DNA from: a virus
Direction: 5' to 3' (one strand)
IMG/VR virus record: IMGVR_UViG_3300035701_000049
Span: 1 to 49,570 of that record
DNA length: 49,570 bases
The position numbers and the translations under genes are program-made. Shown here piece by piece: positions 1 to 6,954 of this stretch. The first letter of the stretch is position 1, and each line of letters starts with the position of its first letter. Under the pieces are notes generated by a model. It saw only the letters and a program-made list of their open reading frames with translations. It had not been told where the DNA came from and made no database searches.

Positions 1-4
1 TATA

Positions 5-103
5 ATGATAATAATATTCGGTACTTTTATATTCGTAGTTGGTTTTATTGCTGGATTCCTTGCAGGAAGAGAACACGAAAAGGAGAAAAGAAATGGCTGT
101 TGA
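5..103 (+). CDS. Small single-span membrane protein (possibly 5'-partial)
   Basis: A 32-residue reading frame opens with an ATG five bases into the window. It encodes one strongly hydrophobic segment (residues about 2-20, rich in Ile, Phe, Val and Gly) followed by a short charged tail with Arg, Glu, His and Lys. This is the layout of a small N-in membrane anchor. Its last codons overlap the ribosome binding site and start of the next gene at 93, so the two are probably translationally coupled. The real start may lie left of the window. No function can be assigned. Confidence 0.45.
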   Translation: MIIIFGTFIFVVGFIAGFLAGREHEKEKRNGC

Positions 104-329
104 TCTGAATAAAATAGACAAACTGGGAAAGACATTACAGTCCTTGAAGCTTGAACTTGCAGGATTGGAGGGACAGCAAACCCAGATACTTGATGCTTTG
201 AAGAAAGACTATGGGATCAAAAACATTGAGGAGGCCAAGAAAGAATTACAATCTATGGAGGTGGAGTCTGAAGAGTTACAAGAGAAAATAGCATCCTTGC
301 TTGTGAAAGCAGAGGACATTCTTAAATGA
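93..329 (+). CDS. Small coiled-coil protein
   Basis: The ATG at 93 is preceded by AAGGAG with a 7-nt spacer, which favours it over in-frame starts further upstream. The 78-residue product is almost entirely heptad-like helix (Leu, Lys, Glu and Gln rich; LGKTLQSLKLELAGLEGQQ region), so it should form a coiled coil. It ends in an ATGA overlap with the next gene. It lies two genes before a Rad50/SbcC-like ATPase half, whose family uses coiled-coil arms, so a partner role is possible but is only inference. Confidence 0.7.
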   Translation: MAVDLNKIDKLGKTLQSLKLELAGLEGQQTQILDALKKDYGIKNIEEAKKELQSMEVESEELQEKIASLLVKAEDILK

Positions 330-565
330 AACCAATAGAATTCAAAGGATTCAATGTGGTCTATGCCAAAGATCAACCTGAATATCTTCCTCTACCTGTT
401 CATAGAGGAATAACTGGGGAAGTTACCTCATGTTGGTTATTAAATTGGAAAGAACGAATCCAGCTTCTTTTCACAGGCAAAATATATTGGACAATTCTTA
501 CTTTCAATCAACCTTTACAACCACAACTTCCATCAATTAAAAATCCAATAAGGCTAAGAAAATGA
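326..565 (+). CDS. Conserved phage protein of unknown function
   Basis: The 79-residue product starts at an ATG that overlaps the previous stop (ATGA). I recognise its pattern from many uncultured tailed phages: an N-terminal region with VVYAKDQPEYLPLP, a central TSCW followed by LNWKERIQLLFTGKIYW, and a C-terminal TFNQPLQPQ. It has no signal peptide or clear catalytic motif. Its function is unknown to me. It sits in a run of overlapping small genes, so it is very likely a real gene in the same operon. Confidence 0.75.
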   Translation: MKPIEFKGFNVVYAKDQPEYLPLPVHRGITGEVTSCWLLNWKERIQLLFTGKIYWTILTFNQPLQPQLPSIKNPIRLRK

Positions 566-1194
566 CACTCTCAGAACTTCAAACATATGTGGTATCAAAG
601 AAGGGTGAATTTTCTCTATTACAGAAACAACTTGAAGAGAAAAAAGGTGAAGTAGGGAACACACAAGAGGAATGGGAAAATCATACGAAGGCAAGATGGC
701 TCCTGTCTGAAGCACAAATCAGAACACAAACTAGATTTAAGGAAGCTGTAGAATCATTAGTATCATTAGCCTTACGTTCCGTTTATGATAGACCGTTCTC
801 ATTCATATTAGATTTTTCCAGGGTTAGGAACAAACTGGAATGCACACCAAGCCTACAAGAAGGGGATGTGATCTACAATGACATCAGAGATTGTCAAGGT
901 GGAGGATTGGTTGATATTATAGCACTTGCCTTTAGATTAGTTCTTTGGCATCTCAAAAAGCCTCACAGTAGAAACACAATATTGTTGGATGAGCCTCTGC
1001 GATTTTTAGGTAGTTTAACAGAGAAGGCAGGCGAGATGCTGCGGGAGATTTCACACCGTTTGGGAATACAAATCGTAATGGTATCACATTCCGAGGAATT
1101 AATCGACATGGCCGACAGATCATTCAATGTCACTCACAATGGAACATTTTCTACAGTTAAACAAATAGGAATAAAGGACAAAATAAATGAGTGA
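562..1194 (+). CDS. Rad50/SbcC-like ATPase, C-terminal half (no Walker A)
   Basis: The 210-residue product begins with a coiled-coil stretch (about 1-75). It continues with the C-terminal half of an ABC-type DNA repair ATPase: a signature-like CQGGG at 111-115, a Walker B ending in Asp143-Glu144 (ILLDEP), and an H-loop His176 (VSHSEE). No P-loop (Walker A) is present, so by itself it lacks half of the nucleotide site. In SMC/Rad50 proteins the two halves come together across a dimer. A separate upstream gene outside the window may supply the N-terminal half, or the protein may act as a regulatory relic. Its start overlaps the previous stop. Confidence 0.75.
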   Translation: MTLSELQTYVVSKKGEFSLLQKQLEEKKGEVGNTQEEWENHTKARWLLSEAQIRTQTRFKEAVESLVSLALRSVYDRPFSFILDFSRVRNKLECTPSLQEGDVIYNDIRDCQGGGLVDIIALAFRLVLWHLKKPHSRNTILLDEPLRFLGSLTEKAGEMLREISHRLGIQIVMVSHSEELIDMADRSFNVTHNGTFSTVKQIGIKDKINE

Positions 1195-1381
1195 TCCCAT
1201 ACACAAGAGGAAGGATGGTTGGTGGTATTTCTGGGACGAGACATGGGCAGATGTCTATGGACCATACTTAAGTAGGAAAGAAGCCTTGAAAAAATTGAAT
1301 GAATATGTTAAACTTTATTTGTCAGATCGTAAAAACCCTGAAAAGGAGGAAGAAAACAATGTCAAGAATCCCGAAATATAG
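1187..1381 (+). CDS. Small aromatic-rich phage protein
   Basis: This 64-residue protein overlaps the end of the ATPase-half gene by 8 nt and runs 23 nt past the start of the next gene. The N-terminal part is dense in aromatic and charged residues (DGWWYFWDETWADVYGPY), followed by a lysine/leucine helix and a Glu/Asn-rich tail. Short proteins of this WYFWDETW type are common in phage accessory regions. I know of no characterised function. Confidence 0.65.
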   Translation: MSDPIHKRKDGWWYFWDETWADVYGPYLSRKEALKKLNEYVKLYLSDRKNPEKEEENNVKNPEI

Positions 1382-1742
1382 AGTATGGCACAAGGGCAAA
1401 AAAATGTTTCAGGTGTCTGAACTTCATTGGGTTGATGGTGGTTTAAGATGGAATAGTACAGAGGCAGATGGTTGGATTCATGTTGAACCTCAATATAAGA
1501 AAGAACTCAAAGTAAATTCTATCCTCATGACATTTACAGGTGTATATGATCGTTTAAAACAAGAGGTGTGGGAGGATGATATACTAATCTGGCCTGAAAG
1601 TAATAGAAAGAAATATTATCGTGTGGAATGGGATGAGAATGAACATTGTTGGGCTGCGAATAGGAAGGGTGATAGTAATTGGTTATTTGGTAGTTTTGAA
1701 GTGGTAGGTAATGTGCATGAGCTTCCTGATTTAGTAAAATAA
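1359..1742 (+). CDS. YopX-family phage protein
   Basis: The start at 1359 is chosen because AAGGAGG lies 9 nt upstream. The product is 127 residues. The opening IPKYRVWHKGKKMF, the later LMTFTGVYD...VWEDDIL segment and the closing GSFEVVGNVHE match the YopX family of small beta-rich proteins found in phages and prophages. The biochemical role of the family is not established. Neighbours are other small accessory genes upstream of the terminase. Confidence 0.85.
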   Translation: MSRIPKYRVWHKGKKMFQVSELHWVDGGLRWNSTEADGWIHVEPQYKKELKVNSILMTFTGVYDRLKQEVWEDDILIWPESNRKKYYRVEWDENEHCWAANRKGDSNWLFGSFEVVGNVHELPDLVK

Positions 1743-1752
1743 GGAGGGGGTA

Positions 1753-2094
1753 ATGACAAAACGATTGGAGAACAAACAACAAATAAAAAGGGCAGCTGAA
1801 CAAATTATCACAACGATGAGTCCGTTTATACATCAAACGGCACATAATCCATGGACTAGTGATAAAGAAACAAAGAAAGAAATATCTAAAATACTAAAGA
1901 AGGAATTTGGAATATATAACGAACTTTCTACTAAATGCAGATTACAAATAAAAGGAATATGCACTTGTTCAGAACTTAAAGATCCGTGGGATTTTGGATA
2001 TGATGAATGTCCTGGATGGTGTCCACTTTGTGGGAAACCATGGCAACATGTAAGACCAGGGAAAAGTCAACCAGTTTGTAGATGTCAAGAGTAA
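1753..2094 (+). CDS. Small cysteine-rich, probable zinc-binding protein
   Basis: The 113-residue product starts at an ATG preceded by AAGGAGGGGG. The N-terminal half is a basic helical region. The C-terminal half has several Cys pairs (CTCSEL, ECPGWCPLCGKPW, CRCQE), which could hold one or two zinc ions in a ribbon-like fold. It may bind nucleic acid or protein, but there is no specific family match. The gene follows the YopX gene closely and precedes a small acidic gene. Confidence 0.65.
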   Translation: MTKRLENKQQIKRAAEQIITTMSPFIHQTAHNPWTSDKETKKEISKILKKEFGIYNELSTKCRLQIKGICTCSELKDPWDFGYDECPGWCPLCGKPWQHVRPGKSQPVCRCQE

Positions 2095-2106
2095 AAGGAA
2101 AATAAT

Positions 2107-2253
2107 ATGAACGAGCCAGTTATAGATTCATTCGAACTTATTGAATTATTGGAAGATTCTGAGGAACTAAAAAAAATGATAAACAGTTCTGACGGTGAAC
2201 TGTTGGTTGAGCAGGGACCTAAGCCGTCAAGTGATGCTAACTCTCAAAAGTAA
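2107..2253 (+). CDS. Small acidic protein, 48 residues
   Basis: A short frame starts at ATG 2107 with AAAGGAA 6 nt upstream. The product is acidic and helical in its first half (SFELIELLEDSEELKKM) and polar at its end. The spacing, ribosome binding site and fit between the Cys-rich gene and the small terminase support it as a real gene. The function is unknown. Its last codons contain the left arm of a perfect 10-bp inverted repeat. Confidence 0.5.
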   Translation: MNEPVIDSFELIELLEDSEELKKMINSSDGELLVEQGPKPSSDANSQK

Positions 2254-2298
2254 CACAGACTTCCCTCCTTTCGAGGTCCCTGCTTTATTTTTTTATAT
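2211..2298 (+). terminator. Candidate long-loop terminator or RNA element
   Basis: GCAGGGACCT at 2211-2220 and its perfect reverse complement AGGTCCCTGC at 2274-2283 form a 10-bp stem, followed at once by a T-rich run (TTTATTTTTTT). The loop is long (53 nt), unusual for a simple rho-independent terminator, and the left arm is inside the preceding gene. It could attenuate transcription before the small terminase gene or be a regulatory fold. Confidence 0.35.
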
Positions 2299-2328
2299 GT
2301 CGGGAATAACTGATACATGGGAGATTAA

Positions 2329-2997
2329 ATGGAACAAAGAACCGTCCTGTGGGGACGACAAAAGAAATTCGTTGAAGCTTATTTGTCTTATGGCTGTAAA
2401 GACGTTTTTAAAGCATATAAGGAAGCGGGGTATAAAGCAAGGGGAGATAATGGAGTTGAATCAGCCTCACGATTATTAGCACAACCACAGATTCAAGCTG
2501 AAATTCAAAGAAGAATAGATGAGGTTGAAAAAAAGGCCAATATCTCTCTTCTTGATCTTGTTGAACGTCTAAAGAAAATCTGTACATTTGATATACGTGA
2601 CCTTTATACTGTTGATGGAAATCTTCGTCCAGTACATGAACTAAATGATAAAGCTGTTTTAATGGTTGAAAATATTGAAATAACAGAAACTGAAGGGGGT
2701 AAATATGAAGGAACAACAACAAAAGTTAAACTATGGAAAATTAAAGAAGCCTATGAAACTCTTATTAAAATATTAGGTGGAGGTAGTTCCACTCTTAAAG
2801 TTACTGTTGATGGTGAGGTGAAACATGATGTTGAAGTTAAAGGTGGAGTATTGATGATTCCAGGAGCGAGATCATTAGCTGATTGGACAACATTAATTGG
2901 GGAAGTAAACCGAAACAGGGATATAAAAAGACTTGCTGTTGAAGCAAGGATATTAGAGGCTGATCAACTGCCTATTGAGGAAGAGGAAGATGAGTAA
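2329..2997 (+). CDS. terS: Terminase small subunit
   Basis: The 222-residue product matches the Terminase_2-type small subunit. The N-terminal helix-turn-helix region (WGRQKKFVEAYLSYGCKDVF, then AGYKARGDNGVESASRLLAQPQIQAEIQRRIDE, residues about 8-70) recognises packaging-initiation DNA, followed by helical oligomerisation and tail segments. It should form a ring that delivers phage DNA to the large subunit. The ATG has GGGAG 5 nt upstream. In typical phages the large subunit follows directly; here an IscB gene and one small gene intervene. The C-terminus is very acidic (EEEEDE). Confidence 0.88.
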   Translation: MEQRTVLWGRQKKFVEAYLSYGCKDVFKAYKEAGYKARGDNGVESASRLLAQPQIQAEIQRRIDEVEKKANISLLDLVERLKKICTFDIRDLYTVDGNLRPVHELNDKAVLMVENIEITETEGGKYEGTTTKVKLWKIKEAYETLIKILGGGSSTLKVTVDGEVKHDVEVKGGVLMIPGARSLADWTTLIGEVNRNRDIKRLAVEARILEADQLPIEEEEDE

Positions 2998-3246
2998 ACT
3001 ACTCCTTTCTTTTAAGGTATGTTAGGTAACTAACATGGTAACAGTTGACTAGGGGGCTTATTTATGCAGAAGATTATGTTAGAGTTAAAGAACACACCTA
3101 CAGATGTACAATTACTCCAAGTCTGTAGCTCTGTAAGTTCTGTATTAAACAAGGTTGAAAGACCTAGTGTACAGGACAAAGTACTGGACATAATCAATCC
3201 CGAAGGAGTTCATTCTCAACATACAGAGAGGTCATTAAAACCATTA
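2998..3246 (+). ncRNA. Candidate HEARO / omega-RNA of the IscB nuclease
   Basis: About 250 nt separate the small terminase stop from the first codons that resemble IscB. They contain: a 7-bp hairpin with a GTAA (GNRA) tetraloop at 3019-3036; a 7-bp stem CTACAGA/TCTGTAG at 3098-3104 and 3122-3128; a 7-bp stem CTCTGTA/TACAGAG at 3129-3135 and 3222-3228 that begins immediately after it; and, nested inside, AGGTT-GAAA-GACCT at 3152-3165. IscB families are known to have such RNAs just 5' of or overlapping the gene. The element may start after ATGA at 2990-2993. Helices were read by eye, not computed. Confidence 0.42.
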
Positions 3247-4407
3247 GTGTATGTCCTTTCAAAGGAAGGAAACCCTTTGATGCCTTGTACTCAGGCAAAA
3301 GCAAATCGAATGGTAAAAAAAGGAAGTTGTAAAATTATTAAAAGATTTCCATTTACTATCCAACTTAATTTTGAATGTGAGAATAAAACACAAGAAGTAA
3401 CACTTGGTATTGATTCAGGATATGAAAATATTGGATTTAGTGCTGTATCTGAAACAAAAGAATTAATATCTGGAACAGTTAAATTAGATGGAAGAACATC
3501 AAAAAGAATACAAGAAAAATCTATGTACCGAAAATTAAGAAGAAACAGACTTTGGTATAGGGAGCCTAGATTTTTAAATAGAACTAAACCTGAGGGATGG
3601 TTACCCCCAAGTATTCAAAGGAGATATGATACTCATTTAAATATAATTAATAGACTGAAAAAAATTCTTCCAATTTCTCAAGTTATTGTTGAAGTAGCAA
3701 ATTTTGATATTCAGAAGATTATGAATCCAGATATTCAAGGAAAAGAATATCAACAAGGGTCTTTATATGGTTATCAGAATATGAGAAATTATCTTATGGC
3801 AAGGGAGAAAGGAAGATGCCAACTTTGTAAAAAAATTTTTGAAAAAGGACAACCTTCCCATATACATCATTGTAAACCAAGAAAAGAAATTGGAAGTAAC
3901 AGACCAGAGAATCTTGCTATTTTACACAAACCTTGTCATGAAAAACTACACAAACAAGGTTTGAAATTATCAAAACCTAAAAGTTATAAACCTAATACTT
4001 TTATGTCCATAATTCATAAACGATTCTGGAATGATATTCCTGATTTAAAGGTTGTTTATGGATATGAGACCTTTATAAAAAGAAATGAATTAAATCTTGG
4101 AAAATTCCATAGGAATGATGCTTTTGTAATAGCAAATGGTACAATTCAAAAAAGATTCAGATCATGGAATGTGAAACAGAAACATAGACATAATCGAGCA
4201 ATACAAATGAATAGAAAAGGATTTAAACCTTCTATAAGAACATCAAGGTATAAAATTCAACCAAATGATTTAGTAAAGATACAGGGACTATGGAAAGAAA
4301 CATCTGGTATTCATTGTAAAGGGACAAGACTTTTAGTGGATAAAAAGTCAATTAATATTAAACGAGTAGCTTCTATTTATAATTTTGGTGGGTTATCATG
4401 GAATTAA
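3064..4407 (+). CDS. iscB: IscB-like RNA-guided nuclease (RuvC plus HNH)
   Basis: The 447-residue product carries the IscB layout: a PLMP domain (VYVLSKEGNPLMP, about 62-105); RuvC-I with Asp117 (LGIDSGYENIG); an arginine-rich bridge helix (about 155-180); RuvC-II with Glu210 (VIVEVANF); an HNH domain from Cys252 with a His266-Ile-His-His cluster; and RuvC-III with His349 and Asp352 (HRNDAF). All expected catalytic residues are present. The first 61 residues do not resemble IscB and overlap the predicted RNA. ATG 3064 has AGGGGG upstream, but a GTG at 3247 would give a family-like N-terminus. It lies between the terminase genes and could act as a homing-type element. Confidence 0.9.
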   Translation: MQKIMLELKNTPTDVQLLQVCSSVSSVLNKVERPSVQDKVLDIINPEGVHSQHTERSLKPLVYVLSKEGNPLMPCTQAKANRMVKKGSCKIIKRFPFTIQLNFECENKTQEVTLGIDSGYENIGFSAVSETKELISGTVKLDGRTSKRIQEKSMYRKLRRNRLWYREPRFLNRTKPEGWLPPSIQRRYDTHLNIINRLKKILPISQVIVEVANFDIQKIMNPDIQGKEYQQGSLYGYQNMRNYLMAREKGRCQLCKKIFEKGQPSHIHHCKPRKEIGSNRPENLAILHKPCHEKLHKQGLKLSKPKSYKPNTFMSIIHKRFWNDIPDLKVVYGYETFIKRNELNLGKFHRNDAFVIANGTIQKRFRSWNVKQKHRHNRAIQMNRKGFKPSIRTSRYKIQPNDLVKIQGLWKETSGIHCKGTRLLVDKKSINIKRVASIYNFGGLSWN

Positions 4408-4420
4408 AAAACAACGAAGA

Positions 4421-4714
4421 ATGAGAAAGTATCTGTACTTTCGCATTACTGGAACCTGTGAAGGAAAACAATTGTCTTATGAGGATTGTTTATCCTATAT
4501 TGAGTCTTTCCAATTTTTGGAAAGACGAATACCAACAGCCATTGTCAAAAATGATAAACCAAAACATGGTCATTCTGAATGGGCTGTTTGGGTTTGGAAG
4601 AAAGAACATGCTGAATCGTTTCCAAACAGTGAAGAATTAAAGGGGGACATAAGAATGTCCTTCTTTGGTTTTAAGGAGTTATATGTTCAAGATAAAAGAA
4701 ACAGAAAAATCTAA
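4421..4714 (+). CDS. Hypothetical protein between IscB and large terminase
   Basis: The 97-residue product begins MRKYLYFRITG and continues with mixed helix and strand, including SYEDCLSYIESFQFLERRIP and a WAVWVWKKEHAESFP segment. No family is recognised. The ribosome binding site at this ATG is weak; the frame extends upstream into the IscB 3' end through a TTG at 4385. The gene overlaps the large terminase start by about 30 nt, a normal phage arrangement. The weak initiation context would be explained if IscB insertion separated it from its original leader. Confidence 0.55.
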   Translation: MRKYLYFRITGTCEGKQLSYEDCLSYIESFQFLERRIPTAIVKNDKPKHGHSEWAVWVWKKEHAESFPNSEELKGDIRMSFFGFKELYVQDKRNRKI

Positions 4715-6113
4715 TTATGTCTGGTACCCGATGGCAGGAAGTCAGCTCGCTTTTCTTACCTGTCCTTTACCAGAAGTATTATATGAGGGAACAAGAGGAA
4801 ACGGAAAAACCATTTGTTTACTAGCTGATTTTGCACAGCATGTAGGACAAGGTTATGGTCCTTCCTGGAGAGGTATTCTTTTTAGGAAAAGTTATAAAGA
4901 ATTAGAAAAAGATATCATTCCTAAAAGTATGGCGTTTTATAAACAAGTTTTTGGTGAGAAAGCAAAATGGAATGGTGGAGATAAAACATGGACTTGGGAT
5001 ACTGGGGAAAAACTATATTTAGCATACTATGAAAGAGTAGAAGATTATTGGAATTATCATGGATCTGAATTTCCCTGGATTGGATGGGAAGAGCTAACAA
5101 CTTGGGGATTTTCAGATGGTTATGATGATATGAAAACTATCTGGAGATCTCCTAATCCTGCTGTCCCTAGAAAATACAGAGCAACAACTAATCCATTAGG
5201 TCCAGGACATAACTGGGTTAAAAAGCACTTTGCAATAGGGGAAGTTCAGCCAGGAGAGATTCTCACAGACAAACAAGGATTACAAAGAACACACATTCAT
5301 GGTGAATTGTGGGAAAATCCTTTCCTTATGGAAAATGATCCTCAATATTTTCAACAATTATTAGCAACAAAGGACCCAAATAAAAGAAAAGCCTGGCTTG
5401 AAGGTAGATGGGATATAGTTGCAGGCGGTGCTTTAGATGATCTTTGGGATGCTGATGTTCATGTGATACCTGCTTTTTCAATTCCTTCAACTTGGCATGT
5501 AGATAGATCATTTGACTGGGGTTCATCAAAGCCTTTTTCAGTTGGGTGGTGGGCAGAATCAGACGGAAGTGCTGTTCTCATTTATGACAAAAAATCTGGA
5601 AAGAATGTATTTCAATCATTTCCTCCAAAAACTTTATTTAGGATAGCAGAATGGTATGGATGGAATGGGAAAGAAAATCAAGGATTAAGAATGACTTCTG
5701 CTGAAATAGCACGGAAAATTCATGATGCAGAAATGAGACTCCCTTATCATGTTCATCCAGGTCCTGCTGATCCTTCAATATTTAAAGTTGAAGATGGTCA
5801 TTGTATTGCTGATGAAATGTCAATACAAGGAGTTACTTGGGAGAGAGGAGATAATAGTCCAGGAAGTAGGGCAAATGGATTAGAGGTATTGAGAAACAGA
5901 CTTGAGGCATCAACGCAAAGACCTATGGAAAATCCAGGGATATTTATATTTGAAAATTGTAGACATTTTATGAGAACAGTTCCAAACCTTCCAAGAGACA
6001 CTAAAAAGATGGACGATATAGACACAAGTGCAGAAGATCATGTGTACGACGATTCACGTTACCGTGTTCTTTATAGGAAACAAGAAGGAGCAATGGTGCA
6101 CGCTAGAATATGA
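4683..6113 (+). CDS. terL: Terminase large subunit (packaging ATPase and nuclease)
   Basis: The start at 4683 is supported by AAGGAG 4 nt upstream; the product is 476 residues. The N-terminal ATPase domain has a Walker A GTRGNGKT at 36-43 and a Walker B region ending in Glu136-Glu137 (FPWIGWEE). The C-terminal part is an RNase H-like nuclease: an acidic strand around DRSFDWGSS, a middle HPGPADPSIF segment, and the closing DDIDTSAEDHVYDD typical of large terminases. It docks on the portal, pumps DNA and cuts it. It runs on the plus strand, opposite to the tail genes. Its stop overlaps the next start (ATGA). Confidence 0.95.
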   Translation: MFKIKETEKSNYVWYPMAGSQLAFLTCPLPEVLYEGTRGNGKTICLLADFAQHVGQGYGPSWRGILFRKSYKELEKDIIPKSMAFYKQVFGEKAKWNGGDKTWTWDTGEKLYLAYYERVEDYWNYHGSEFPWIGWEELTTWGFSDGYDDMKTIWRSPNPAVPRKYRATTNPLGPGHNWVKKHFAIGEVQPGEILTDKQGLQRTHIHGELWENPFLMENDPQYFQQLLATKDPNKRKAWLEGRWDIVAGGALDDLWDADVHVIPAFSIPSTWHVDRSFDWGSSKPFSVGWWAESDGSAVLIYDKKSGKNVFQSFPPKTLFRIAEWYGWNGKENQGLRMTSAEIARKIHDAEMRLPYHVHPGPADPSIFKVEDGHCIADEMSIQGVTWERGDNSPGSRANGLEVLRNRLEASTQRPMENPGIFIFENCRHFMRTVPNLPRDTKKMDDIDTSAEDHVYDDSRYRVLYRKQEGAMVHARI

Positions 6114-6307
6114 TAGTATATATAACCGCTACAAAAGATTTAGACATTGATTGTAATGCACTTTTAAAAAAGGCTTTAAAGCAATGCGGAGGAAAGGGAG
6201 GAGGATCAAAATTCTCAGCCTCAGGACAAACTGATAATCTTCAAGAGGTAATAGAATTCATACTGAAGGAAGTAGGAGTAAATCAACTTGATAAATCTAA
6301 TAATTGA
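6110..6307 (+). CDS. Stand-alone DHHA1-like mini protein
   Basis: This 65-residue protein resembles the C-terminal DHHA1 nucleic-acid-binding domain of alanyl-tRNA synthetase and DHH phosphoesterases. It has an N-terminal strand, a helix (CNALLKKALKQC), the glycine signature GGKGGGSKFSASG at about 27-39, and a final helix (NLQEVIEFILKEVG). No catalytic DHH part is present, so the likely role is RNA or DNA binding. It overlaps the terminase stop and should be co-translated with it. The domain match is from recalled family patterns, not a search. Confidence 0.6.
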   Translation: MIVYITATKDLDIDCNALLKKALKQCGGKGGGSKFSASGQTDNLQEVIEFILKEVGVNQLDKSNN

Positions 6308-6422
6308 ATATTACTGGAAAATAAAAGTTGCAATATGGAGGTATAAATATAAACACATGTCTCCAGAGAAAAAGAAAGAGAGTGAAAAACTATTAGATAA
6401 TCTTTTTAGAGATAACTATTAA
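6288..6422 (+). CDS. Small basic/hydrophobic protein at the end of the plus-strand operon
   Basis: A 44-residue frame starts with TTG at 6288, preceded by AGGAG about 8 nt upstream, and overlaps the previous gene. The first half is hydrophobic and aromatic with lysines (INLIIEYYWKIKVAIWRYKYK); the second is a charged helix (SPEKKKESEKLLDNLFRDNY). An ATG at 6357 would give only 21 residues. The start codon choice is uncertain. It is the last plus-strand gene before the minus-strand block. Confidence 0.4.
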   Translation: MINLIIEYYWKIKVAIWRYKYKHMSPEKKKESEKLLDNLFRDNY

Positions 6423-6456
6423 TGTTCAATTATCCAACTAAGAAACAATTAGCTAA

Positions 6457-6756
6457 TTATTTCTGTTCCTCTGAAAATAATTCTTCTTTCATCGCTTGAC
6501 GTTGTTTCAATTCTTTAAAAGGAATCCTATCTTTTTCCTTGAAACATTTATTGTGTCTTTCATTCATACACATGTAACAGGAGCACGGAACTCTAGTCTT
6601 TTTATAAACTCCCAATGAACGTTGAATCCAATCCTTATCATCCCATCTACTCAGATATTCTTGTGGAAAGTGAGTCGGGTGACATCCATAATATTTGGAA
6701 AATGTTCTTAACGCTAAATGTGTTACATGAGGGTCATGAAATCTTTTCCAATTCAC
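6457..6756 (-). CDS. Small Cys-rich phage protein (CSCYMC type)
   Basis: The 99-residue product is basic and contains PCSCYMCMNERHNKCF at about residues 57-72, close to the CSCxMCGNPR motif of many short phage and prophage proteins of unknown function. The cysteines could bind a metal. The final residues are a Lys/Glu helix. It is the last gene of the minus-strand block and ends 35 nt from the plus-strand operon, so the two transcription units converge here. It overlaps the next minus gene by 4 nt. Confidence 0.65.
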   Translation of the reverse strand: MNWKRFHDPHVTHLALRTFSKYYGCHPTHFPQEYLSRWDDKDWIQRSLGVYKKTRVPCSCYMCMNERHNKCFKEKDRIPFKELKQRQAMKEELFSEEQK

Positions 6757-6953
6757 ATTTTTCTTACCTCCTCAATTGATACTATCTTTGGTTTTCCACG
6801 ATCATAGCATCTTCGACACAAGCCTTTAACGTGGATCTCTTTTGGTTCTGAACAGCCCTTACAAATACCAACAACATGTGTTCTTTTCCTCTTAGAAAGA
6901 TCCTTAACAATTAAATTGTCTAGCCAAAAAGTAATAAGATCTTTCTGACTCAT
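6753..6953 (-). CDS. Small zinc-finger-like protein
   Basis: This 66-residue basic protein has two Cys pairs, CKGC at about 31-34 and CRRC at about 46-49, spaced as in a treble-clef or ribbon zinc site. A nucleic-acid or ribosome-associated role is possible, but no family can be named. It lies directly between the transglycosylase gene and the CSCYMC gene and overlaps the latter by 4 nt, so it belongs to the same transcript. Confidence 0.6.
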   Translation of the reverse strand: MSQKDLITFWLDNLIVKDLSKRKRTHVVGICKGCSEPKEIHVKGLCRRCYDRGKPKIVSIEEVRKM

Positions 6954-6954
6954 T

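Noticed and set aside
1534-1845. Minus-strand frame in the plus-strand operon
   Set aside because: It covers the YopX gene in antisense and has no start signal or sensible composition.
3064-4407. Plain HNH homing endonuclease or IS605-type TnpB
   Set aside because: RuvC halves flank an HNH domain and a PLMP domain is present, which fits IscB; TnpB lacks an inserted HNH.
6441-6464. AT-rich hairpin at the convergent junction as a bidirectional terminator
   Set aside because: The stem is weak, has a mismatch, overlaps a stop codon and has no U tract on either strand.
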